Source: Papaver somniferum (taxonomy: Eukaryota; Streptophyta; Magnoliopsida; Ranunculales; Papaveraceae). From it: a DNA stretch of 64,000 nt. The stretch covers positions 2,401,531 through 2,465,530 of the forward strand of contig NW_020650526.1 of NCBI RefSeq assembly GCF_003573695.1, read 5' to 3'. Positions 26,143 through 36,695 of this stretch are shown piece after piece. Both the position numbers and the translations under genes were made by a program. The notes beneath the pieces were generated by a model. That model worked only from the letters and a program-made list of their open reading frames with translations, had not been told where the DNA came from and did no database searches. Position 1 is the first letter of the stretch. Every line of letters starts with the position of its first letter.

Positions 26143-27544
26143 AAATACCCCCAAACTTATTATTTGCTAGTCCCGAGCAAATCAAAACTACAAAATAAAA
26201 TCCTAACTCACTTTCGCAGGCATCGTCGATTGCATTTAGCGTATGCAATAAGCCTTTTAACCCCTAGGTGTCCCTAGTGGCCGAGTTATAGTCTCGGGAG
26301 GGCTTACTATAGATATACCCACAAAACCTTAATACTCCAGACCCTAGCTATCTACAACGAACCTTGGAAGGCACTAAAGAATCTCCTTGGTTGGCATACT
26401 TATTGACTACAGGAGGAAGTACCCTGATGCGAAATTCCAATTGCTATATATGAGTTTGCACCCAAGTATACTAAAATTCATATAAGTGACAGAGCTCTAC
26501 TAAGATAGTTTCACGATGGACATCATACTCGGAGTCAGACTAATCATATGGATAGATTAAGAGATGGATATAGAAAAAATATAGATGGTTTTGATGTTAA
26601 CTAGGTGAACGATGTTTCTCATATCTGTCTGAAGGCCACTGCCAAAATAAACCTATCCTAAATGACTGAGATAGTCTGACAATATCAAATCACTGGCATA
26701 TACAAGGGAACTAGTGTTCGATAATCCTAACTCTAGGTCAACACAACTGACATATACAAGGGTTCCAGTGGCCGACTTTATTGAATTTTATTCCGTTTGG
26801 TCAAATGGTCTGGTCTAAAACATTTTATTTTTCATAATTTTTTTTTTCAATACTCAGTCACTCTATTTTACCCTAGCAGTGGTAACAACTTGAATCGTGA
26901 GCCCCACCTAATCACCTAGAGAAACATAGTTTAAAAATAAAAATAGAAACAGAAATGAAAAGGACTCAACGAGATATGGAGAAACTATGATGTTATTTCT
27001 AACACCTGAGCTCTGTGCTTTTATGAATAGACTCTTTAGATGTTTCCATCTAGTCAGATTGGTCCCTCAACTCCTAAAACCAAAATTCTTCCATCCACTT
27101 AGATTGGTTAGTGCCATCCTAAATAAGCATATATTGCTAGGCTCTGGAGTTTATTTATTATGCAACTAAAATTTTTCTCCCATACCCCCAAACTTAAACC
27201 TAACATTGTCCTCAATGCTCTATAGATGAAATTAAAAGCATGAACAAGGAGAAACTGTTACCAATGAAGCAAAAGAGATAAGGAAAGATATTACCGTGTC
27301 GCATGAATATTGGGTTACCTCCCAAGAAGTTCTAAGTTTAATGTCTTCAGCTAGACTTAGGAAAGGATTAGTCAACTCGAACCGTATAACAGTAACCGAA
27401 ATAACTGTGGGTCTTCAAAACCAAAAAGAGATGACAAAAGGAAACTGCAGTGAACCAAGAAAATGTACAAGACTAGCATGCCCTTACCTAGTTTCTGGAT
27501 AACTATCACTAATTGCGGTTCAGGTTCAAGTTCTATGAAGGGGT
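26143..27544 (-). other. Noncoding interior of the nested element
   Basis: No supported gene. It starts with the purine tract on the minus strand and contains only short frames. A TATACAAGGG(A/T)(A/T)C(T/C)AGTG motif occurs twice (near 26699 and 26755). Confidence 0.6.
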
Positions 27545-29148
27545 CTAATAGACTATTTTCCTCGGATGCATTTCCTCATAGGTATGATCCAAATTATTAG
27601 GTCCTAGAGTCTGGAAAAACTCAGATAAGAACCTGGAATCACAAAATAACCTAACTAATTTAGGATCCTCTAAGTAAATTAGGTATGACTTACATAGTTG
27701 ACCACAGTCAGAGTAGTGGTCATTCTGAAGCAAATGTGTCGATTCTAATTTCCTAAAGTACTTAGGCTTAGTCTCAGAACTTAATAAGTGACACATTTGA
27801 AATCTATACGTTCCCACAATTGGAAGAAAACTATTTGGTGGGAAAACAAAGTCAATCTGGGTATCATAGCCTGGGCAAACCACATCAACCAGAGGATGGG
27901 TTTCTAACGACTGAACTTTTTTCAGGACATCATTAGGTTTGGGAAACCTAGTATGAAGATAATCTTGTAAGATGGTTGAGGCATGGATATCAAGTCCTAT
28001 GTTAGGGGACTTTCTGAGAGTTAAAGGTAAAGCACTAGGAAAGTGATAATCACCCCAAACGAGTTTTCAGTGTCTCTAGATAGACTAGTCACAATCTCCC
28101 TAATTTCTAGATCATCAGATTCTTGGAAGTGGTCAATTGATTCTTCTAAGTTTTTATCAGGTAGTGCATCTTTACTCATCTCTATGGGTCTATGTTCTTC
28201 ATTTAAGATTATTGTTTCTAAGTCGCTAGACTCTAAAACAACATTTTCAGAATAAACCCGTTCCTCTAAAACACTATCGGCTTCGTAATCAAAAGGAAAT
28301 ACTACATCGTCTAAAACGGTGGTATTCCTAATCAAATCCTCTTCCTCTTGAATAGGTGAATAATCATAAAAATTATTTGGATTTGAAGTAGAAATAATAT
28401 AATTATTATAAAGCTCAATTGGATTACTAGATTCCTGATCACTATGCCTACATATTTCAGATTCTTCATCACTACTATCCTCATCATCATAATAGTACGA
28501 AGATGATTGAACCTTATCTAAATAAGTAGTGTTACTAATTATAACCTCGTTATCTTGATTATGTGAAAAACTATCTTCATTCTCAAGGGTATTATTGGAT
28601 ACATTATATTGGCAATTCAAGTTATTTCGAGCAATAATTTCGTTCGTCTCTAACTCAAGTCTACGTGTCGAATCAGCTATCCTCTCAAGGGTCTCTTCCA
28701 AAGAAAGTTCCCTTAGTGTAGGATCTAAGTTTTGAGTTAATCTATTGAGGATATCTTCTACAGATTCAGTTGTTGTTGCAGTCCTTTCTTCCATAACTAC
28801 GTTATCCACCTCATATGATTTATACGTCGATTCAGCTAACTGACGTGATGACTCAGCTAAATTCCTGAGAGTCTCTTCTAGAGAAGGAATAGGAACTGAA
28901 GGATCATAAAAAGGACTACTCTTCAATAGTTTGATTGTATCCTCTAAAGACGAAGAACTAGTACTATAATCTTCTTGCTCGTATGACTGATGCACGTGTG
29001 GATAATAATTGGGCTCACCATGGTATGACCCATAACCTTCAAAAGGTTGGCGTTCCCAACCACTATTCACACTATGGTCATAATAATGTCCATATTCAAC
29101 TTCAGGTCGATACTCATTGTATTGGCTTCTATTATACCAGTTTGACAT
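27545..29148 (-). pseudogene. gag-like gene of the nested gypsy-type element, frameshifted
   Basis: The Met at 29148 (MSNWYNRSQ) starts a 375-codon frame ending at 28021. A second frame picks up at about 28060, without a stop between, and continues to 27545. The join is consistent with a single frameshift and implies an ancestral product of over 500 residues. The N-terminus is Tyr- and His-rich. The middle has four SLEETL-like heptad segments and then very acidic Ser/Asp/Glu-rich linkers. The C-terminal part contains LDIHASTILQDYL. I see no zinc knuckle and recognise no enzyme. The position right after the primer site and leader makes a structural (gag-type) role likely. Confidence 0.6.
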
Positions 29149-30238
29149 TCTTAAATGCAAGGGAATTCTACAAAATCACAAACAAGGCCGACTCGACCAA
29201 ATCAAACCTATAAAATCTAGCAAACAAAAAGCATGATGGCTCCACTTAGATTGTTTCTAGACCAGCTTCCATTCCTTCGAAAGGAATTCGTTACAATTTG
29301 AGCACACCCCTCTGGAATCAATCCGAGTCAAAGTAAGTTGAATTGAGGCGAGGGAATCTCAGTGGAGCTTTGATACCCAAGGCCTCACCGCTATCACAGG
29401 GCGGCGCAGTCACGCATTCAACTCACAGAAACCATCATGAACTTTGAAGTGTGCATAAAGAGCAACCAATATTTTTCGAACGAGTTTCCTATTAAGCTCT
29501 TTACCCTACCGGTCTCGTTCTATTTCAAATTTTAAAGCTTAGGTTCACGTTCGGTTTTGTTTTCCTAAGATGGGCAAGAAGGAAACGGTGATGAAATCCG
29601 AGTCCTTATATTGATTTGGCCAGGCCTTTCCCTTTACTAGGAATTTAAAAACAGTCCAAATTCGTCCTCAATCAATGAATCACCTTAAGGAATACAGTAA
29701 CTCGCTTACAGGAGATTCGCGAGTGTTTCGATGGACTTACCTCCCGTACCAGACGGGGGATGAACCGTTGAAGTCGACTCGGGACACGACTCCTATGTCA
29801 TGTACGAACCCGAGGGGCCGAGATGATATTGTAATCGTCGTCCTTCCCTGCAAACATTTTATATTTAAAAATTTTTTATATAACCCTTCCGTAGGGTTAA
29901 AAAAAAATAAAAAAAATGTCCAAAAGTCCAGAATAAAGTCCAAATAAAAAGTCCAAAAATTACAAAAATTATGAAAAATAAAGCCTATTTACAAATTCTA
30001 AAAAAATAAATAAAAGCTATATACAAAAATAATAATAATAATAAAAATTAAATCCTAAAAAAAAAATTATGTCTTTTTTTTCATCTCTTTTAGCTTTTAG
30101 CTTTAAGCTTTTTTTTCCCAAGTCCTTAGTATTCCACTTCGAACCTGTAAATCAAAGACACAAAAAGAAACGTAAAAAGGAACACATAATAGTAAAAATA
30201 AAATAAAATAAACCTAAAAACAAATCTATAAACAAGTC
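29149..30238 (-). other. Leader between primer site and gag-like gene
   Basis: Noncoding leader, about 1.1 kb. It includes a strongly AT-rich stretch (29860-30110) with poly-A and poly-T runs and no frame worth calling. Confidence 0.6.
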
Positions 30239-30257
30239 TCCGTCGGCAGCGCCAATT
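30239..30257 (-). promoter_or_regulatory. Primer-binding site of the nested element
   Basis: The reverse complement starts AATTGGCGCTGCCGACGG. TGGCGC is typical of gypsy primer sites in plants. Confidence 0.75.
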
Positions 30258-31797
30258 TGTTGTAGTATTTCGATTGCGGTAAATAAGAGTTCGTTGCTCG
30301 GAATTGTAAAGATTTTTAAAACAAAAATATATACAAAATTTGTCACAGGATCAAGAGATACTAGGACCCAGGATGTCACCAATTCTTATACTCATGCGAT
30401 TCAATTATTAATTCTAGACAATTAAAGCTTATATTGATAACAAATATCGACTCTTACTTTGCCAAAAATAGATTTTGTAAAGTATTGTATGTAAATCATA
30501 AGCATGATGCATCAAGAATCTCATGGATTAAGCATACATCATCAGACAAAATCACAAATAATCAATAAAAATCATTATTCCATTCATAATAGTGCAAATA
30601 GTCATAAAAGAATTAAATAAAAATTACTCATGCATAAAGAATGATTTCTTCCATCATCCCAGTATTGGGGTTTAGCTATTCATATTAATCATACACTCAA
30701 AATATTAATTCAAAGATCAAAGTGTGATCAAAAGAGTCAAAAGTTATAAAACAGTGGTTCTGTGACCCACAAAATACGTCCAGAAAGAAACGATACCAGG
30801 GAACTGCAGTAAAACAACGACACTCCGTTGCTGCTGTTGACACTGCGGAAAATAGGACTGCTCTGTGCAGTCTGTTCTTCGTGTTCTTCAAGGTCCTCTA
30901 ATGGCAGCAGCAACAGCAGGTGGGAATTGCTGTTAATCCTTCTTCTTCGCTCCTCTGCGTCCCAAACCTTACCCAAACTCTTAATAAACCTTCTCTAACT
31001 TCTCTCCACCTCTTATATACTTCACAGCTAAAAGAAATCCTGATAGAATCTCTTTTTTTCATTCTTCCAAAGTCTCGAAAAATATTTCTCCTTTTCTGTT
31101 CTTCACGCGGCTTCTGGGTTTATCAAAACTGCTCAAAGCTATTCGTACGCGTCTGTTAGCTATAAAATTTCCACCAAACTCTTATCAAGACTTGAACAGG
31201 ACCTAGTACGTAACTATCCAGCGTAAAACTCTCACAAAATCTTTCATAAAAATCCTTGAAACTGGACAGAACAATACGTATCCTGTTTGGACTTTGATCG
31301 CTTCTCCCAGCCATTCCAGCCCAAGTTGATCGATAAAATCACTTGCATACGGTCTGTTTAGTCTTAACAGGCCTAGGCCAATTGATTTCAGGGATTTAAT
31401 CTCCCTCAGAACTGCCCAGAAATCCAACAGCAAATTATCAGACGTGAACTTTAGTTTTCCAGCCAAATTCCATTATTTGAACTTTGAATGTGGTGTCCCC
31501 TTAACCAGACTGGGAGTCCCTTTAGCATATGCCTTGAAATGGGGTGCCCCTAGCGATTTTTCTAGGGTGAAAATATAAATTTTTTCGGGTTCCTCCGAGG
31601 TATTTCTGGGGCGCTTCCGGGGTACTTCCGGTACACTGTCTACGGAGTTCCAAACGCCACATTTCTAGCCAATTTCGCCGCAAAACCTTATTTTTCCCAA
31701 AACGCCTACAAATAAATAAAATAACCCAATAAGTACAAAATCGAGCACTAACAATATATACAATTGAGATATATTAGACACATAAATGTGTCTATCA
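30258..31797 (-). repeat. LTR (5' in element sense) of the nested gypsy-type element
   Basis: Ends TCTATCA at 31797, next to the GCTCG target duplication. The primer-binding site adjoins its inner edge at 30257. Confidence 0.93.
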
Positions 31798-32871
31798 GCT
31801 CGCTAGAGTCTATTCTCCTTTAACCTTTGGTTTTCTTCTCTAAAACCAGGTTAACGACTTAAAGACATCATTGGGATTGTGAAGCCAGACCGATACTACT
31901 TTTATCGTAGTTGTGTGATCTGATCTTGCATCTTCTATCGTACGAGTACAATCTTTGATTGGCTTGAGATCGTGAGAGTTCTCCTATAGGGAAGATAAAT
32001 AAGTCACAAACATCTTCGTCTCACTGTTTGTGATTCCTCGACAAACCGCTTGTGTAGTCAAGAAGGATTGTTGAGAGGTGATTGATTAATCTAGGATGTT
32101 CTTCGGGAATATAAGACCGAATTATCAATTGGTTCCTGTTCACCTTGATTTTATATCTTAAGACGGAACAAAAACCTAGGGTTTTTCTGTGGGAGACAGA
32201 TTTAACCTTTGGTAGACTTTTCTGTGTGAGACAGATTTGTTTATTATCAAGTCTGCGATTTTGGATTGCAGCAACTCTTAGTTGTGGGTGAGATCAGCTA
32301 AGGGAATCAAGTGCGCAGTATCCTGCTGGGATCAGAGGCGTAGGAGTACAACTGCACCTTGAATTAGTGGGAGACTGATTGGGGTTCAACTATAGTCCAG
32401 TCTGAAGTTAGCTTGTAGTAGGATAGTGTCTGTAGCGGCTTAATACAGTGTGTATTCAATCTAGACTAGGTCCTGGGGTTTTTCCGCATTTGCGGTTTCC
32501 TCGTTAACAAAACTTCTGGTGTCTGTGTTATTTATTTTCCCGTATTATTTTTTATATAATCGAAATAATACAGGTTGTGCGTTAAGATCATCAATTGGAA
32601 ATCCAACCTTTGGTTGTTGATTGATATTGATTGATCATTGGATATTGGTCTTTGGTACCGTCCAAGTTATCTCTCTTTGATAAAGACTCGCGGATTTCCG
32701 TTTACTTGAGTAAAGATCAAATCGAGAGATTGGAATATAAACTCCTTGATATATCTTTTTATTGATTGAGTCTAACTGTCTAGTTGATTCTCATAAAAAG
32801 TATATTGGAGTTTATCCATACAGATTGCTAAGAGAACTATTGGGTGTTGTTGTTAGACCCCCGCGTTTTCA

Positions 32872-32888
32872 ATTGGTATCAGAGCAGG
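32872..32888 (+). promoter_or_regulatory. Primer-binding site (tRNA-iMet type)
   Basis: ATTGGTATCAGAGCAGG immediately follows the 5' LTR end. TGGTATCAGAGC is the classic plant initiator-methionine primer site and fixes the element's plus orientation. Confidence 0.9.
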
Positions 32889-32959
32889 AAAACACGTTAA
32901 AGACCGTATAAGTCCATGTTTGTGGCAATCTGAGTCTGTGGATATAATCTCATATGCAT

Positions 32960-34138
32960 ACCAAAAATTCCTCCTAAAGATGTCAACTTTTTCAAGTGTC
33001 TCGGAAATACCTCAAAGGGTCACTCCTTAGATGATTCTTCCGAATCCCGAGGTAAGAAGATTGTTCCGTCCTGGGGTTTTCATTCTTCCTTCAATGAGAC
33101 ATTGGACATAATGGCAAAGGCTGAAAAGGAGCTCACCAGAATTTCAAAAAATTCTATAGAGTTTGTTGATCTCAAGGATCATGTACAGCTCATTGATGAA
33201 TTTGAAAAGTCTATTGATCGTGAACAGGTACTCTATAACATTATAAGGTCATTCTCTAAGGAAATTGAGAAACTTCTTCAAGAAAACAATATACATCGTG
33301 AAAAGATTTTTGATCTTGAAAAGCTGGTTAAGAAGGCTCAATTAGAGAAAAATGTTTGATCAAGACGCATTCATTTGATCTTGACAGACTTCGTGTTGAG
33401 AAAAAGAAACTTGAAGCATCACTTGTCATAGCCCATGGACAGTGCAATTCCTTGGAAAGGGAAAACTCTGTTTTAAAGAAAAATTCTTCTACACAAACTA
33501 ATTCTCATGAGTTACTGTACAGAATGAAATTTTCTCCAGATGAAGATTGTGTCAAGAAAAGCTTTCATAACTTACAATCTTCTCCGGTGACTATGAATTT
33601 TAAACAAGTACCAGTTATTGCTTCTCCTCCACGAATCTGTACCTTCTGTGGAAAAGGAAATCACTATGCTATCCATAGTTTTGCCAGAAAGAAACGTGTT
33701 TCTGAACTTCACAAATTGCTTCTTTCTAATATCAATGGAGTAAATAGTCGGACGACTGCTACAGTGAAGGTCTCTTTCACAGGAAACCTGGCATCTTATA
33801 AAAATGACCTCTCTCCTAGAAATCATTACAGGACATTTGTAAACTCTCGGGCTACCAATGAAAGCATGTCCTGTGCTTATAAGAACAAATCTGGTAAATC
33901 TAAGTCTAGTGTGTGGAGACCAATTTCGGAAAATCCCCTAGAACCTATTTCAAGAGGTCATAGACTTTGTTATCAGAAAGTTTTCTCACCAGTGATTACT
34001 AGAAGGACTGCAAGACGCACCCTTTTCCTTGGAATCTGCAGTGAAAGGACAAGAAATGCTGAGATAAGATATCATGGAGGAAATTACAGCTACTCTGTCA
34101 GAACCTATGGTGAGACTATGTCTCCCTCTGCTACCTAA
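32960..34138 (+). pseudogene. gag-like gene of the Copia-like element
   Basis: An open stretch from about 32960 to 33359, then a second frame to 34138, joined across a frameshift near 33356. The first part is charged and coiled-coil-like. The second holds a zinc-knuckle-like CTFCGKGNHYAIHS (33638-33679) in which the CX2CX4HX4C pattern has Ser in place of the last Cys. No clear start Met is in frame for the first part; the earliest is near 33111, mid-domain. No protease, integrase, reverse transcriptase or RNase H follows. Gag would form the particle that packages element RNA; whether this copy is functional is doubtful because of the frameshift. Confidence 0.7.
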
Positions 34139-34502
34139 CAGCAGAATGTTCTATTCTTGTATCTAACTTGATAGATACAAGGATAAGGATTTGAGAGATG
34201 CTCAAGTATTGTGTTATTTTTCTCTATCTTGTATATATTTTGATGTAATGCTCTTTTCTAGTTTCATTTTCTTTTGTCACTATGACGTTTTGGGATGGAT
34301 AATCTTTGAAAGCTGCACAGTGTGCAATATTTTCTCTTAAGGCCATTTGTCTTTTGGTCGTCCCACGAACGTCTGCATCTCCTCAAGGAACTCTAGGGTT
34401 TCTAGACATGGTATTCACAAACATATATAACTCTTATACATGTTTCATTTTTCTTTATAAAGGAGCTCTATGGAAACTGTTCCCAAAGAATAAGTGAACC
34501 CT

Positions 34503-34847
34503 ATGGTTGAGGATGATCTTAAAGGATGTGATTCTGGTCAAGAGTTTATACTAAAGAAGATGCTTGAAAGAAAACAGTATAACTATTGGATTGGAGAATC
34601 TGTCAAGGATCTGATTCGTGTTCAGAATGAAGTTAAGAACAAACTGGCTAACCTTCAATTGCAGATAAACCAGCTTATTGATGGACATGCAAAAATCCTT
34701 GGTACTCAGTATATCTTGATCATAAATCAGAAGAAAGTTATCCTTGATTGTGCAAAGGCTCGTCATTATGCTCGCACTGTTCATTGGAAAGTTAATGTTC
34801 TGACTTATGAACATGGTGTGTCTACAGTTAACAGAATCAAGGAGTGA
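34503..34847 (+). CDS. Small unrecognised ORF inside the Copia-like element
   Basis: A frame of about 114 codons starting at the first Met, 34503. It has a Lys/Glu-rich helical middle (ESVKDLIRVQNEVKNKLANL) and no domain I recognise. It lies about 360 bp after gag and may be an extra element gene or chance. The reading is intact here, but coding is not proven. Confidence 0.3.
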   Translation: MVEDDLKGCDSGQEFILKKMLERKQYNYWIGESVKDLIRVQNEVKNKLANLQLQINQLIDGHAKILGTQYILIINQKKVILDCAKARHYARTVHWKVNVLTYEHGVSTVNRIKE

Positions 34848-35399
34848 CTCATACTTTTATGGACCATTTTAGAGGTATGAAATTATCAAGGAAAACTGAA
34901 GATATTTTCAGATACCTAGTATGTCTTCTTTTGAGTTGGAAGAATAACTAGTGCTTTGAATAGCGAAGATTGTGACTACACATAGCTATTTTTGTTTTCA
35001 TCTTCTTATGTTATTTTTTAGGTTTACTGGTATTAAATTCTAAAAATATTTGGAGGATGATATTAGTGCAGTATTAATCTGTTTTGAAGTATTGCAATAT
35101 TTTTATGGGATATGTATTGTTTGCGTCTGTGAACTTGAAGGTCCCATATTGTGTCAAAAGTAAAGTCGTTCATAAATTGATATTCGTATTGATGAAAGGA
35201 CGAATGGACTTTTGACAATTACAAAAGTTATGCCTATGCAATCATTTATTTGATGGAAAATAGGATGAAATCTTTTGTTTGACAAGGATAAAATCTATTA
35301 TGTTGTTATGCAAATAGTGAGGGAAAATAGAATAGATCCTTGTATGTTATCCACAGTATTGATCTTCATTTGTCCATTTTGTTATGTTTTACCGTGAAG

Positions 35400-35960
35400 G
35401 CTCCATTGTGTATCTTATGTTGAGCACCTTATAACTATGACGATTAATATTGGCCTTGTTGGTTGTTCCATGAGATGCTATATGTTGAGCATTCTTGAAC
35501 TAAATTAATCATCTTGATTGGTTATTTAGTTATTTGCTCCGAAAGTCTTCTTTTGTCGAGAAAAATCTTTTTACAATTAAATTGATTGCTTCGGTGATTA
35601 GTTTGGTTGTGTATTCCAATTAGATTAATTATAGGTTCTCTTATAATTAATCTAGTTGAGTTTTTCATATATTCCACAAGTTCTTGTATTGAGTATATGA
35701 ATGGCTATACTAATCATGCCCTATTGGTTGATGTAGTCGTATATTCCGTAAGGTTTTCGTTATGTTGAGTATTTGAACGATTAAGGTAGTCATCTCCGTG
35801 TGGTTATCTTAGTCATATATCCGTGAGTTTTCTTATGTTGAGCACAATCAATTAAATTGATCACTTTTGTGGTTTGATTTAGTTGCGTATTCCGATTAAA
35901 TTAATCATGGGTTTACTTGTGATTAATTTGGTTGAGTTTTGGATATAAAAAATCATTTCC
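35400..35960. repeat. Degenerate ATTAAT/GGTTGAG repeats before the 3' LTR
   Basis: Loosely repeated units built on TAATTTGGTTGAG, GTGTATTCC and ATGTTGAGCA recur every 80-130 bp. The rest of 34850-36695 is AT-rich noncoding sequence with at least three GGGGGAG purine tracts (near 36050, 36285 and 36383) before the one that adjoins the LTR. Confidence 0.6.
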
Positions 35961-36683
35961 ATGGTTTTTGATGTCCAATTAAAAAATCCTTCTTTTCTTT
36001 TGAAATTAAGGTCGCTCTTGTTGTTCTTTCGGGAATGACATCAAATGGGGGAGAGTTCTTTTGAACTTGTGCTTAATGGTAATATCTTGCGGGGTGTGCG
36101 GCTGTGGAATTTTATAGGGGTTATCTTGTATCTTAAAACTCCTTGATGAATGCATTTAGCTTCGGATTTATGATTGCATCTAAATTAAGTTGGTATGTAT
36201 TTTTTCTTTTAGTCTATGAAATGTATTTTGTGGAAATTTCATTATGATCCTTCTTTTACCTTTGCCAATTTTATTGACAAAAAGGGGGAGAAATAATGTA
36301 GTTCACACTACAAATACATATGGTTTTCGGATCATTGTGTAAGGGAGAGTGGTTTCCATGATCGAGATGGAGTATTAACTAAGGGGGAGTGATACTTATC
36401 ACCATAGTATTGTTGTTAAAGTCGTGATGCAATTGGACTTTGATGTTACATAATGATACTATGACACTGTATAATAATGATCGAGAATCTCGATTTCTCT
36501 CATTGTTATAGCTACGGATCTTCAACAACGGTGGTTCTAAACTTACAATCTTTGGGATCATTGGAGTACTTCGAAGGACGAAGATTTCAAGGAACGTTTA
36601 AGATTAGACTATGGAATAGGAGCCACTAAAGTTTATTTTTTTTGTATTTCATATGTATTAATAGTTTTGTCACTAAAATTGAC

Positions 36684-36695
36684 AAAGGGGGAGAT
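36684..36695 (+). promoter_or_regulatory. Polypurine tract of the Copia-like element
   Basis: AAAGGGGGAGA lies directly upstream of the 3' LTR, as needed to prime plus-strand DNA synthesis. Confidence 0.8.

Larger units (their letters stand above)
24603..31797 (-). mobile_element. Nested minus-strand gypsy-type LTR element lacking pol
   Basis: A complete insertion of 7,195 bp: TGTTGTAG at the left, TCTATCA at the right, flanked by the 5-bp duplication GCTCG at 24598-24602 and 31798-31802. The empty site is preserved in the sister LTR near 38050. Both LTRs are 1,540 bp (24603-26142, 30258-31797) and nearly identical. Orientation is minus: the reverse complement of 30239-30257 gives TTGGCGCTGCCGACGG as primer site, and that of 26143-26158 gives AAGTTTGGGGGTATTT as purine tract. 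The TGGCGC primer site points to gypsy elements of the Athila/Tat kind. The interior has one gag-like gene and no pol. Confidence 0.93.
23268..32871 (+). repeat. 5' LTR of the Copia-like element (split by an insertion)
   Basis: The LTR consists of 23268-24602 and 31803-32871, about 2.4 kb once the inserted element and one copy of its GCTCG duplication are removed. It matches 36696-39120 along its length with scattered substitutions and small indels. Frames of about 80 codons that appear in both LTR copies are not coding. Confidence 0.88.
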
